DNA of 64,000 bases from Streptomyces cellulosae (GCA_014655195.1 BNBH01000003.1:248001-312000); one strand, 5' to 3'; counted from the first letter of the stretch, positions 14,757 to 23,308 are shown. Made by a program: numbers and translations. Notes: generated by a model from the letters alone, not told the origin.

Positions 14757-16490
14757 TCAGCGCCGACGGCTGGGGTCGTTCGGGCCGCCCTGCGTCGGCA
14801 GCGCGCGGGGCGCCGGGGACCCTTGGCGCCGACTGCCTCGCGCGGGTGTGTCGTGCGGGGGCTCGCGCAGGGCGGGCAGGTAGGCGCTGCGCCGCAGGCG
14901 CCATACCAGGACGTCGCTGATGGAGGTGGCGGTGCCGAGCTCGCGCCGTCCGGCGGCCTCGGTCAGCAGGGCTGCCGGGTCATGGCCGGCCTTCCGGGCG
15001 TCGTCGAGGGTGGCGGCCAGGGCGGGCCAGCCGGGTTCGGCCTGGACCCGGCTGGCCAGATCCGGCAGCACCTCATGCAGGAGGTCGGCTTGCCGCTGCC
15101 GGACACGCGGGGCCAGACGTTGGCCTCGCTGGCGGAGGACGGCCATGGACTCGGCCGCAGCGGCTTGGTAGGCGGCTCGCAGGTGTTCGGCTGCCTGCTG
15201 GGCTGCCGCGGCCTGCTGGCTGTGATGCTTCCTCGCGTGCCAGTTCGCCGCGGCGATGGCGAGGAAGAAGGCCATGTCGATGAGCATGGCGGTGGTGGCG
15301 CCGTCTTCTCCTCGGCCCAGAGCGGGTCCGCTGTGGACAAGGTCGCGGGCGGCCTGGCGCAGGGCGCGGTCGTGCCCGCGTACGGCCCTGATGTGGGAGC
15401 GGCTGGCCCGCTCGAACACGGACGCCGCCTCGCGCAGCTCAGCGCGGGTGTGGGCGGCGGAGGTCTTGGCCAGCGCGTCCAGGACCTCGCCCGCCGCGGC
15501 GATCTGGGCCGCTGCTGCACCGTCGTCACCGTGATCGATGATCAGCAGCGCCTGCCAGGTGGCGGCGGTGGCCCGGCGCCGCGCGAACGCGGGACCTGTC
15601 ACCTCCGGCAGGACCGGCTGCTCCGGCCGCGCACCGTCCGCCGAAGCGGCCTCCGCGGCAAGCGTCCAGCGTTCGCGGATGCGGGGCAGCGACAGATCGG
15701 GTGCGAGCGTGGAGCCCGCGTAGAACACCGGCTCCTTCTCGCCGTTGCGGTCATCGGGCAGGGCTACCTTGTAGCCGAGCAGGTCACCGGAGGGCGCGAC
15801 GCGCTTGCGGATCAGCAGACCGGCGGCGGCCAGCCGGTCGAAGAACTCCCCCTCGCTGCCAGCGCCGGCGACCGCGCGCCGTACGGTCTCCCGCAGCTCC
15901 TCGCGCGCCGGACGCTCCCTGCCCACGCGTTCGGCCTTGTGCCGCTCCGCGCTGGTGGCCCGCTTGGCGGCGGTGCCGTCCCCGGGCGCGACGCGGTGCA
16001 GACCGAGTTCCTTTTCGATCAGGCGGCACTCGGCCTGGGCGCGTTTGCCGGAGCGGTGGTGGTCGGGGCGGCGGCCGTCCTCGCGGACGAGGGTGGCGAT
16101 GATGTGGATGTGATCGTCGGCGTGCCGGACGGCGGCCCAGCGGCAGCCGGCCCCGTCGCCAGGGTCGATGCCTGTGGCGGCGACCATACGGCGGGCGATG
16201 TCGCCCCACTGCTCGTCGGACAGGATCGGGTCGTCGGGCGCGGCGCGCACCGAGCAGTGCCAGACGTGCTTGTCGGGACGCCGGTCCGCGTCGAGCAGGG
16301 ACAGCGTTTGGTCGAGGAGGTGCTGGAGGTCCTTCTTCGTCGCCGAGGGGTCACGGCCGGGGTCGGGGGCCATGCCGTCGAAGGAAGCGACCAGGTGCGG
16401 GTCGATGTGCTCCTCGTGAGTGCCCTTGCCGTACAGGTAGTGCAGGAGCCCGAGGGTGTTGCTGCCCTGCTGGTGAATCCGCGGGATCAA
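14757..16490 (-). CDS. HUH relaxase/mobilisation protein
   Basis: 577 residues. The metal-binding HUH motif is clear in HADDHIHI (H123, H127, H129), and a tyrosine-bearing segment LLHYLYGKGT lies near the N-terminus (Y18, Y20), either of which could be the nicking residue. The C-terminal 300 residues are helical and alanine-rich, without a helicase domain. It would nick the origin of transfer and lead the strand into a recipient. The TTG at 16490 is supported by GGAGGG upstream and overlaps the TGA of the MobC-like gene (TTGA), so the two are coupled. Confidence 0.85.
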   Translation of the reverse strand: MIPRIHQQGSNTLGLLHYLYGKGTHEEHIDPHLVASFDGMAPDPGRDPSATKKDLQHLLDQTLSLLDADRRPDKHVWHCSVRAAPDDPILSDEQWGDIARRMVAATGIDPGDGAGCRWAAVRHADDHIHIIATLVREDGRRPDHHRSGKRAQAECRLIEKELGLHRVAPGDGTAAKRATSAERHKAERVGRERPAREELRETVRRAVAGAGSEGEFFDRLAAAGLLIRKRVAPSGDLLGYKVALPDDRNGEKEPVFYAGSTLAPDLSLPRIRERWTLAAEAASADGARPEQPVLPEVTGPAFARRRATAATWQALLIIDHGDDGAAAAQIAAAGEVLDALAKTSAAHTRAELREAASVFERASRSHIRAVRGHDRALRQAARDLVHSGPALGRGEDGATTAMLIDMAFFLAIAAANWHARKHHSQQAAAAQQAAEHLRAAYQAAAAESMAVLRQRGQRLAPRVRQRQADLLHEVLPDLASRVQAEPGWPALAATLDDARKAGHDPAALLTEAAGRRELGTATSISDVLVWRLRRSAYLPALREPPHDTPARGSRRQGSPAPRALPTQGGPNDPSRRR

Positions 16491-17110
16491 GCCGCTCGGC
16501 CCTCCTGCCCGTTGGCGACCCTGTCGGCTGCCCGCTGGACGGCCTGCGCGGCACGCTGCAGGTCGGCGAGGGCAGCGGCGAAGTGCGGTGCGTCGGCACC
16601 GGAGTTGAGTGCCTTGGCGATCTGGTTGACGTTGCTGCCCGCCCAGCCGAGCTGACGGCGCACACCGAACAGGGCCGTCAGGATGTCCCGCTCGGTGGCG
16701 ATGGCTGCCGCGGTGCGGGACTGGTCCCGGGCAGCGGCCAGGGCGGAGTGGGCCAGGAACCCGGCCACGCTCATGCCGACGTGGTCGGCGCCGGACTGGA
16801 TGACGGCGAGTTCTAGCTCGTTGAGGCGGACACTGTGAGCGGGGCGCTGCTTCTTGTCACGCGGACGCGACTTCCCCTTCCTTGCCCTGCCCTTGCGGCT
16901 GGCCTTGCCTGGCTGCGGTCCGCCCTCGGTCGCAGCCTTCCCGTCCGGCGCCCCCTGGCGTCGGACGGGCCCCGCCACCACCGGGGCGGGATCGGGTTCG
17001 GGCGCTCCCCCCGCGGGGGAGTGTCCGAACCTCCAACTTGCTGCCCGTGTGACGGAGGTGGCGATCACCTGCTGCTGAGCTGCGAGGGGTTCCTGGTGCG
17101 AGTCGTGCAT
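16487..17110 (-). CDS. MobC-like relaxosome accessory protein
   Basis: 207 residues. After a basic, low-complexity N-terminal half (about 60-90 rich in Lys/Arg) it has VRLNELELAVIQSGADHVG, like a ribbon-helix-helix segment, and GWAGSNVNQIAKALNSG, which matches the NxNQIAxxxN core of MobC proteins. MobC proteins bind near oriT and help the relaxase open the strands. ATG at 17110 with GGAG upstream. It is coupled to the relaxase gene and follows the DUF2637 gene by about 80 bp on the same strand. Confidence 0.8.
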   Translation of the reverse strand: MHDSHQEPLAAQQQVIATSVTRAASWRFGHSPAGGAPEPDPAPVVAGPVRRQGAPDGKAATEGGPQPGKASRKGRARKGKSRPRDKKQRPAHSVRLNELELAVIQSGADHVGMSVAGFLAHSALAAARDQSRTAAAIATERDILTALFGVRRQLGWAGSNVNQIAKALNSGADAPHFAAALADLQRAAQAVQRAADRVANGQEGRAA

Positions 17111-17193
17111 GTTGATCTCCGAGGTGTCGAGGGCACCGTGCTGCCTGCCGAGGGACGCGTGGTGGGCCGCGAGGGGGAGGTGAACGTGGGGAA

Positions 17194-18198
17194 TCAGGCG
17201 GCGCCGGCAGGCGCGTTGGCTTCGTCCTCCTGCTGGGAGGCGGCCTTGTCGAGTTCGTCGAGTGGCTCGGGCCCGAGGCCGTCGTCCACAGCGCGCTTGG
17301 TCTGGCCGGTGCGCTCGGCCTTCAGCTGGTCGCGCACGGCGCGGGCGCGTTTCTGGCTGATCCGTAGTTCGTCGCGCAGGCGCTCGGCGGTCAGCCAGTC
17401 GTCGCTCCAGTCGGCGGTCAGGAGTCGGGCCTCGTCGAGAACTTCGGCGTCGGTCCGGGTACGGGGGCGGGTGCGGTTGGCGGCCAACTTGGCAGCGGGG
17501 ACCCGACCGGTCGCCCGACGCGGGGCGGCTCCGGTCGACTCCGCCACAGCGGCGGACCGGGGCGGTCGGGCAGCGGGAGCGGGAGCCGACTCGTTGCCCT
17601 CGGTCGGCTCCTCCGCGGGCGCTTCGGCGCCCTCCATGGGGGCCGACTCGGTCGGCTGCTGCAGGGCCGATTCGTCCTGGTCAGGGGCCGACTGTGCGGC
17701 CTGGTTGCTAGCCGACTGATCAGCTAGTTGGCTGGCCGACTGGTGGGGTGCCGTTTCGGCTGTGGCCGACTCGGGGGTGTGGTGCAGCACCTTCGCCACG
17801 AGGTCCGACCCGAAGTAGATCGACCCGACCGGGAGCGAGGTCGCCAGCAGTACAAGTGCGAGATTCGCAGGGTTCCAGTCGGTCAGTCGGCCCCACCGGA
17901 CCGACGCGGTGTGCAGAGCAGGGATGAGGCCGTGGACGTAGTTCAGCAGGAGGCTGGCGATCGTGTAGGCCGCCAGGACCCGCAGCGCGAACGTCCGGTC
18001 GGGACCGGTCAGCACGAGCGCGGCGACGAGTGCGAGGGCCATCAGGCCGTCGACCACGATCGGGTAGAGCAGGGCTGCGGTGGGGTCTGCTCCGATGGCG
18101 CGGGCCACGTCGGACAGCGCGTTCCACGAGACGCGGAAGGCCATGAGGACGACGGCGACCAGGCCGATGACGAGGGTGATGCGTCCGTTGCGGTTCAC
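17194..18198 (-). CDS. DUF2637/SpdB2-like membrane protein
   Basis: 334 residues from the GTG at 18198. The first 130 residues contain about four hydrophobic segments (from ITLVIGLVAVVLMAF, then YPIVVDGLMALALVAALVL and others), the layout of DUF2637 proteins, which include the SpdB spread proteins of Streptomyces plasmids. Residues about 135-230 are a low-complexity Ser/Ala/Gln/Glu linker. The C-terminal 90 residues look like a winged-helix segment (LTAERLRDELRISQKRARAVRD). Spread proteins help plasmid DNA cross septa inside the recipient mycelium. The start overlaps the stop of a small upstream frame (GTGA). Confidence 0.8.
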   Translation of the reverse strand: MNRNGRITLVIGLVAVVLMAFRVSWNALSDVARAIGADPTAALLYPIVVDGLMALALVAALVLTGPDRTFALRVLAAYTIASLLLNYVHGLIPALHTASVRWGRLTDWNPANLALVLLATSLPVGSIYFGSDLVAKVLHHTPESATAETAPHQSASQLADQSASNQAAQSAPDQDESALQQPTESAPMEGAEAPAEEPTEGNESAPAPAARPPRSAAVAESTGAAPRRATGRVPAAKLAANRTRPRTRTDAEVLDEARLLTADWSDDWLTAERLRDELRISQKRARAVRDQLKAERTGQTKRAVDDGLGPEPLDELDKAASQQEDEANAPAGAA

Positions 18199-18440
18199 GC
18201 GGCGACCCCCAGCGGGTGCGTGTGCTCGGCGAGCATCGCCAGGATCGTCACTTGGGCGAGTGCTTCGCCCCCGGCGGTTGGGGGCGGTCGGGAGCCAAAC
18301 GATGCCGGCTCGGATGCTGCGTTTGCGGCGCATGGCTGCCGGGACGTTCGGGGCAGGGGAGTGCAAGGCGGAGGGCTCCAGGGCGGTGCGATGGGGCTTG
18401 TGGGGTGGGAGTGATGGGCGTTCACGGAGGGGGCGTTCAC
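18195..18440 (-). CDS. Small proline-rich protein coupled to the SpdB-like gene
   Basis: 81 residues from the GTG at 18440. It has an AAGGGGG ribosome site 5 nt upstream, and its stop overlaps the start of the DUF2637 gene, which argues for a real coupled gene. The sequence is Pro/Ser-rich for the first 30 residues and ends with EALAQVTILAMLAEHTHPLGVAA-like helical text. I recognise no family. The ribosome site lies inside a strong hairpin, so translation may be controlled. Confidence 0.4.
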   Translation of the reverse strand: MNAPSVNAHHSHPTSPIAPPWSPPPCTPLPRTSRQPCAANAASEPASFGSRPPPTAGGEALAQVTILAMLAEHTHPLGVAA

Positions 18441-18442
18441 GC

Positions 18443-18465
18443 GGGCCCCCTTCTAAAGGGGGCCC
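18443..18465 (-). promoter_or_regulatory. Hairpin that hides a ribosome-binding site
   Basis: GGGCCCCCTT and AAGGGGGCCC form a perfect 10-bp stem with a 3-nt loop. On the minus-strand transcript the right arm contains the AAGGGGG ribosome site of the small frame starting at 18440, so the folded RNA would block initiation there and, through overlap, in the SpdB-like gene. It could also act as a terminator or protein-binding palindrome. Confidence 0.45.
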
Positions 18466-18467
18466 CG

Positions 18468-18593
18468 CGCGTGTACGCCTGGGCGCGTGTACGGCGTGGA
18501 CGCTCGCGTGATCGCTTGACCTGCGGTTTTGCGGTGAGCGTGTGCGCTGTGAGCGGTTCACGGCGGTGTGCACGCGTGAGGGCCGCGTGTACG
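18468..18593 (-). repeat. Three CGCGTGTACG repeats upstream of the spd genes
   Basis: The decamer CGCGTGTACG occurs exactly at 18468-18477, 18484-18493 and 18584-18593, with looser GTGTGCACGCG-like copies between. The first two are 16 bp apart. The block lies between the helicase gene and the small spd-operon gene, both on the minus strand, where a promoter of the transfer operon is expected. Likely operators for an element-encoded repressor, or iterons. Confidence 0.5.
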
Positions 18594-18628
18594 GTCGTGT
18601 GAACGCTCCCCGTGGGTCGGCGAGGGCT

Positions 18629-20161
18629 TTACCCGACGGCGGTGAGGTGGCGGGTGGAAGCGTAGTAGCGGGCCTGCTGGCCGCCTCCGGCTCCTCCGGC
18701 GACGCCCTCGGCCTTGGTCGCCAGACCGGTGGCCACGAGGTTCTCCAAGCGGCGCCGCGCCTTTTCCAGGTCGGGACGGTCGGGATCGCCCCCGCCGAAC
18801 AGGATGGTCGCCAGCTCGCGCGTGGTCAGCCCGTTCGGGGCGTTGCGCAGCAGGACCGCGGGGTCCTTTGTGGGGTCGAGGGTGGTGGTGCCGCGCACAT
18901 GGTCGTGGGTGACGTCCAGAGGGCCGACCTCCCCGGTGGGGGTCTTGAGGTGGTGCAGGGTGACCGCCGGGTCACCTGCCCGGCCAGTGACGAACAGGAC
19001 GCTGCCCGCTCCGGCCGTGAACCAGGTGGATCCGTAGACCTGGTCCAGGCTGGGGCGCTGGCCGCGCGGGGCGTCGGCGGTGGCCTTGCGCTGGTGGTGC
19101 AGCTCCATGATCTCCACACCATCCCGCAGGGCGCGCATGCGGGCGTTGTGGAAGGCGACCGCAAGGCTGTCGTCGACCATCGTGCTGACCGCGTCTTTGA
19201 GGCTGTCGATCACGATCGTGTCGGCCTGGTGCGCGGCGGCCAGGTCAGAGAGAAGGTCGGGCTCCTTGTCGAGGGTGGCGGGCAGCGGGCCCTCCCAGAC
19301 CACGAGCCGCTCGCGCAGGATCTTCTCGTCGGTGGGGAAGACACGGCGCCTCATGGCCTTGGCGATCTGCCGGGGCCGGTCCATGGCCAGGTAGAGCACC
19401 CGCCGGCTCGGGGCGACCGGCATCTCCAGGACCGTCTCCTGGAGACCGAGGCGGGCGAAGATCACCTGATGGGCCAGGGTGGTCTTGCCGACGCCCGGAG
19501 CGCCGACGATCATCAGGCTCTCGCCAGGGGCCCAGACGGTCTTGTCGCGAGTGCCCCACAGGGGCTCGGCGTCCGCGCCGGTCTCCTGGGTGAAGGACCA
19601 TCCGTCTTTGGCGAAGCGGTTCAAGCGGCCCTGGCCGGAGGCCAGGGCCCGCTCGCGCTCGGCCCGCATCTCCGCTTCGACCTCGCTGCGTATCGCCTCG
19701 GGGTCAGCGCCCGGCTCCTGGGCGCGCTGGACGGTGCGCACGGCGGAGGCGAGCAGGCGACGGAGGTTGGCCTTCTCGCGGATGATCTCCGCGTGGTGCT
19801 CGGCGCTGCCGGTGCCGTAATGCACGTCGGCGAGCTGGTGCAGGTAGACGACGCCGCCGACGCGCTGCAGGTCTCCCTGCTGCTGGAGCAGCTCAGTGAG
19901 GACGATCGGATCGGTCGGCTTGTCCTCGCGGCGCTGGGCCAGGAGCGCGCGCCAGATGGTCTCGTGAGCGGGCCTGTAGAAGGCGTCGTCGCCCAGGACC
20001 GGGCGGACCGTGTCGATGACGTCGCTGTGGTGCATGCAGGCGCCGAGCACTGCGCGTTCGGCGTCCACGTTGTACGGGGGCTCCGCCGCGTCCAGCATCG
20101 GCACGGTGCCTTCTGCGGAGCGGGATGGCGTCTGGGGCGGCAGGGTCGTACCCTGGGGCAT
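18629..20161 (-). CDS. DnaB-like replicative helicase of the mobile element
   Basis: 510 residues. An N-terminal DnaB-type domain is shown by NVDAERAVLGACMHHSD and FYRPAHETIWRALL. The RecA-like ATPase domain has Walker A GAPGVGKTT near residue 216 and Walker B DTIVIDSLKDA. The C-terminal 100 residues look like a winged helix (NGLTTRELATILFGG, LEKARRRLENLVATGLA). The ATG at 20161 follows GAGGAG closely. In actinobacterial integrative elements such proteins support replication of the excised circle. It is the first gene of the minus-strand mobilisation block and divergent from the XRE repressor gene. Confidence 0.82.
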   Translation of the reverse strand: MPQGTTLPPQTPSRSAEGTVPMLDAAEPPYNVDAERAVLGACMHHSDVIDTVRPVLGDDAFYRPAHETIWRALLAQRREDKPTDPIVLTELLQQQGDLQRVGGVVYLHQLADVHYGTGSAEHHAEIIREKANLRRLLASAVRTVQRAQEPGADPEAIRSEVEAEMRAERERALASGQGRLNRFAKDGWSFTQETGADAEPLWGTRDKTVWAPGESLMIVGAPGVGKTTLAHQVIFARLGLQETVLEMPVAPSRRVLYLAMDRPRQIAKAMRRRVFPTDEKILRERLVVWEGPLPATLDKEPDLLSDLAAAHQADTIVIDSLKDAVSTMVDDSLAVAFHNARMRALRDGVEIMELHHQRKATADAPRGQRPSLDQVYGSTWFTAGAGSVLFVTGRAGDPAVTLHHLKTPTGEVGPLDVTHDHVRGTTTLDPTKDPAVLLRNAPNGLTTRELATILFGGGDPDRPDLEKARRRLENLVATGLATKAEGVAGGAGGGQQARYYASTRHLTAVG

Positions 20162-20254
20162 AGAGCTCCTCACCCGGCAGGCCACAATGGGGCGGCAACC
20201 CCGGCCGGACCGGTAATCGTTCAGGGATGGGCGGTTGTTGAGGGTTCACGCTTT

Positions 20255-20282
20255 GCCCCCGGTGTTTCGCAGCGCCGGGGGC
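20255..20282 (+). terminator. Hairpin in the helicase-repressor spacer
   Basis: GCCCCCGG at 20255-20262 pairs with CCGGGGGC at 20275-20282 and is followed by TTT on the plus strand. It lies in the divergent spacer, so it would stop plus-strand transcription coming from the helicase region or insulate the repressor gene. Confidence 0.4.
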
Positions 20283-20349
20283 TTTCCCATGTCCGTAGGC
20301 GTCCCCCGCCGTTCGGGGGTGGACGGACACCATACCCCAGAGATTCGAA

Positions 20350-20367
20350 AATGCAATGACTTGCATT
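20350..20367. promoter_or_regulatory. Palindrome AATGCAA-TGAC-TTGCATT, likely repressor operator
   Basis: A perfect 7-bp inverted repeat with a 4-bp centre, unusually AT-rich for this DNA. It lies between the divergent helicase (start 20161) and XRE repressor (start 20443) genes, the classical position for the operator of an element switch. The binding protein is inferred to be the XRE regulator. Confidence 0.5.
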
Positions 20368-20442
20368 CGGCTCCGCAATGAGGTTCACTTCTGACCCTGG
20401 CCGCACTGGCCCCTGGGACCACCCTGAAGGGAGGAGGTGGAG

Positions 20443-20937
20443 ATGAGCAGCAAAGACGGCACGGCGCGCGCAGCGGGCCCGGACCGGCCTGTGCCCGAGG
20501 ACTACGTCGCCGATCGCATCAAGCAGGAGCGCGAGGCGCGCGGCTGGAGCACGGTCGCGCTGGCCGAGAAGATGGCCGAGGCCGGCCACCCGGTCAACCA
20601 GGCCGCGATCTGGCGCATCGAGAGCGGCAAGCCGCGACGCCGGGTCAACCTAGACGAGGCCCTCGGCTTCTGCCAGGTATTCGGCCTCACCATGGACGAG
20701 CTGACCGCGCCGCCAATGAAGCATGCCGACCCGGTTATCCGCGGTCTCGTCCGCGACCACATCGCCAAGAAGGCCGCGCTCGCGCGCATGCAGCGCGACG
20801 TGCAGATCCTGGAGCGCGAGATCGAGCACATCGAGTTCGAACTGGCCCGCTTCGCTAGCCACGGCGACGAGCAGAAGGCCGAGCTCGAACAGCTGACGCG
20901 GCTTGAAGAAGACGCGTGGAAGCGCCAGCACCCCTGA
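20443..20937 (+). CDS. XRE-family transcriptional regulator
   Basis: 164 residues. Residues about 20-75 form an XRE helix-turn-helix (IKQEREARGWSTVALAEKM, then QAAIWRIESGKPRRRVNLDE). Residues 100-155 form a charged coiled coil (KAALARMQRDVQILEREIEH), probably for dimerisation. The ATG at 20443 has a GGAGGAGG stretch just upstream; a GTG at 20437 is less likely. Divergent from the helicase gene and upstream of xis and int, so it probably controls excision and transfer of the element. A palindrome 76 bp upstream is a candidate operator. Confidence 0.85.
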   Translation: MSSKDGTARAAGPDRPVPEDYVADRIKQEREARGWSTVALAEKMAEAGHPVNQAAIWRIESGKPRRRVNLDEALGFCQVFGLTMDELTAPPMKHADPVIRGLVRDHIAKKAALARMQRDVQILEREIEHIEFELARFASHGDEQKAELEQLTRLEEDAWKRQHP

Positions 20938-21136
20938 ACCGGTGCGGGCCATGAGGCCGAGTGTGCGCGGGCAGGCTCGCGACGCCTGACCTTCGCGCGA
21001 ACACCCCTCGGCGCTGCGAAGCCGAGATGCGTGCCTCTACGCCCCACCAGCACCGCCCATCCCTGATCATCACCACCGGCCTGGTCCGCGAGGGTTGCCG
21101 CCCCGTGACCGTGTGCGCCGGAGTAGGAGCACATCC

Positions 21137-21436
21137 TTGCCCCAGCACTCCCTGCCCCTTGCCCAGATCGCCCAGCTCCTCGACGTCCCCGAGGACTCCC
21201 TCCACGCGCTCATAGCCGCGCGGAGTGGTGACCATGGCGACACCACCCTCGTCGGCCTCACCGTCGCCGAAGCCGCCCGCCGCCTTGGCATCGGCCGGAC
21301 GAAGATGTACGAGTACGTCTCGTCCGGGGCCATCCGCTCGGTCAAGATCGGCAGCCTGCGCCGCATACCCGCTGAGGCCGTCGGCGAGTTCCTAGCCCGC
21401 CGCCACCAGGTCACGGACTTCGACACTGCGGCCTGA
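21137..21436 (+). CDS. xis: Excisionase-like MerR/helix-turn-helix protein
   Basis: 99 residues from the TTG at 21137, chosen because AGGAG lies 8 nt upstream. Residues about 38-90 have the winged-helix layout of excisionase proteins: TVAEAARRLGIGRTKMYEYV, then SVKIGSLRRIPAEAVGEFLA. About 35 extra residues precede it. Excisionases bind the attachment site and turn integrase toward excision. It ends 11 bp before the integrase gene, the usual xis-int arrangement of Streptomyces integrative elements. Confidence 0.85.
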   Translation: MPQHSLPLAQIAQLLDVPEDSLHALIAARSGDHGDTTLVGLTVAEAARRLGIGRTKMYEYVSSGAIRSVKIGSLRRIPAEAVGEFLARRHQVTDFDTAA

Positions 21437-21447
21437 GCGGGGCGACC

Positions 21448-23226
21448 ATGGCAAAGACCACGAAACCCCAGAACTCCCGCCAGCCCAACGGCGCCTCGTC
21501 CATCTATTTCGGCAAGGACGGACGCTGGCACGGCCGCGTCACCGTCGGCGTCAAGGACGACGGCACCCCCGACCGGCGCCACGTCGGGCGCAAAACCCGC
21601 GCCGAGGTCACCAAGGCCGTCCGCGAGCTGGAGAAGCAGCGCGACTCCACCGGTGTCCGCAAGGCCGGCCAGACCTGGACGGTCGAGACCTGGCTGACGC
21701 ACTGGGTGGAGAACATTGCCGCGCCCAACGTCGGTGAGAACACCATCGACGGCTACCGCGTGGCGGTCTACCACCACCTCATCCCCGGCCTGGGCGCCCA
21801 CCGCCTGGAGAAGCTGGAGCCCGAGCATCTGGAGCGCTTCTACCAGAAGATGCAGGCAGGCGGCAGCGCCGCCGGCACCGCCCACCAGGCCCACCGCACC
21901 GTCAACACGGCGCTGAACGAGGCCGTACGCCGCCGCCACCTCACCCTCAACCCCGCCTCCATCGCCAAGGCTCCCAAGGTCGAAGAGGAGGAGGTCGAGC
22001 CGTACACGCTGGAGGAAATCCAGCGCCTCCTCCTCGAAGCGGGCAAGCACCGCGACCACGCTCGGTGGGTCATCGCGCTCGCGCTCGGCCTGCGCCAGGG
22101 CGAGGTCCTCGGCCTGAAGTGGGAGGACGTGGACTTCGAGGAAGGCGTGCTCTTCGTCCGCCGAAACCGCCTGCGGCCCCGCTACAAGCACGGCTGCGCT
22201 GACAGGTGCGGACGCAAACCCGGCTACTGCCCCCAAAAGATCAACACCCGGCGCGAGACGAAGGACACCAAGACCCGCGCCGGCAAGCGCACGATCGGCA
22301 TTCCCGAGCAGCTGCTGACCCTGCTGCGACGACACAAGCAGGAGCAGGATCGAGAACGGGTCCGCGCCCGTGACCTGTGGGTCGACAAGGGGTACGTATT
22401 CACCTCGCCGACCGGCGAGCCGCTCAACCCCAACACCGACCACCACAGGTGGAAGGACCTGCTGAAGGCCGCCGGTGTCCGCGAGGGCCGGCTGCACGAC
22501 GCCCGCCACACCGCCGCGACCGTGCTGCTGATCCTCGGCGTCCCCGAGGCGGTCGTCGATCGCATCATGGGCTGGGAGCCCGGCAAGTCCGCCCGGATAC
22601 GCCGCCGCTACCAGCACCTCACCGGCCAGGTGCTCCAGCAGACCGCCGCCAAGGTCGGCGCCCTGATCTGGGGCCCAACACCGCACCAGGTCCCGTCAAC
22701 ACCTGGAGGCCCCCCGCCCCACCTGAGCCAGAGCCCCGCACCAGCGGAACCGGATGTCTACGTTGCCTGCCTTGGCAGGCGCTACGTTCCATTCCAGCAC
22801 CACGACCACGCCCAGGCCGTGGCCTCCCAGTGGGGCGCCGATCACCCCGGCAAGCCTGCACATGTGGAGAAGTGGGACCGGCCAAAGTGGGAGCAGGAGG
22901 GCCCCGGTGGCATCCGGGCCATCCGTGACCGGATACCCGACCGCCGGCTCATCCATCACGCCCACGCCGTGTTCCTGCCCGGCGGCGAAAGGCTCAACAT
23001 CGGCCGCGAGGGGCAATGGGACGTGGTGGCCTGGGAGTTCGAGACCGACCTCTACACCGATCTCCCGGTCCGGTGGCACACCACACGTCGCCCAGGCCAG
23101 GAGGTCGAAGCCCAGGTTCGCGGCACGGACCAGGAAGCTGTCACAGCTGCGTTCGACGAGGCTTGTGCACAGGCTGTGGACCGGGCAAGGAACCCGGCGA
23201 AGTACGGAGACATCGACAGCTACTGA
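21448..23226 (+). CDS. int: Tyrosine integrase with C-terminal extension
   Basis: 592 residues; integrases of this kind usually have 380-460. Residues 20-75 are the Arm-binding region, 80-170 the SAM-like core-binding domain and 185-405 the catalytic domain, with R216 (GLRQGEVLGLKW), H350 and R353 (LHDARHTAA), W376 in the His/Trp position (IMGWEPG) and nucleophile Y388 (RRRYQHLT). A cysteine cluster at 250-261 (HGCADRCGRKPGYC) is common in actinobacterial relatives. After residue 410 a proline-rich linker leads to about 170 further residues starting DVYVACLGRRYVPF that I cannot assign. The gene follows xis by 11 bp. Confidence 0.92.
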   Translation: MAKTTKPQNSRQPNGASSIYFGKDGRWHGRVTVGVKDDGTPDRRHVGRKTRAEVTKAVRELEKQRDSTGVRKAGQTWTVETWLTHWVENIAAPNVGENTIDGYRVAVYHHLIPGLGAHRLEKLEPEHLERFYQKMQAGGSAAGTAHQAHRTVNTALNEAVRRRHLTLNPASIAKAPKVEEEEVEPYTLEEIQRLLLEAGKHRDHARWVIALALGLRQGEVLGLKWEDVDFEEGVLFVRRNRLRPRYKHGCADRCGRKPGYCPQKINTRRETKDTKTRAGKRTIGIPEQLLTLLRRHKQEQDRERVRARDLWVDKGYVFTSPTGEPLNPNTDHHRWKDLLKAAGVREGRLHDARHTAATVLLILGVPEAVVDRIMGWEPGKSARIRRRYQHLTGQVLQQTAAKVGALIWGPTPHQVPSTPGGPPPHLSQSPAPAEPDVYVACLGRRYVPFQHHDHAQAVASQWGADHPGKPAHVEKWDRPKWEQEGPGGIRAIRDRIPDRRLIHHAHAVFLPGGERLNIGREGQWDVVAWEFETDLYTDLPVRWHTTRRPGQEVEAQVRGTDQEAVTAAFDEACAQAVDRARNPAKYGDIDSY

Positions 23227-23280
23227 TCCTGCCAGCAGGTGCTATCAGGGGGTGGCTCAGGACCCGAGCGGCGCGACGAG

Positions 23281-23308
23281 GCCCGGTAACTGGCACCGGT
23301 TGCCGGGC
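23281..23308. terminator. Bidirectional terminator between int and hsdR
   Basis: GCCCGGTAAC and GTTGCCGGGC form an inverted repeat with one bulge around TGGCACCG, placed between the convergent integrase and hsdR genes. It can serve both strands. Confidence 0.55.

Noticed and set aside
14559..16655. Plus-strand 698-codon frame opposite the relaxase
   Set aside because: Antisense to the HUH relaxase gene; no domain seen.
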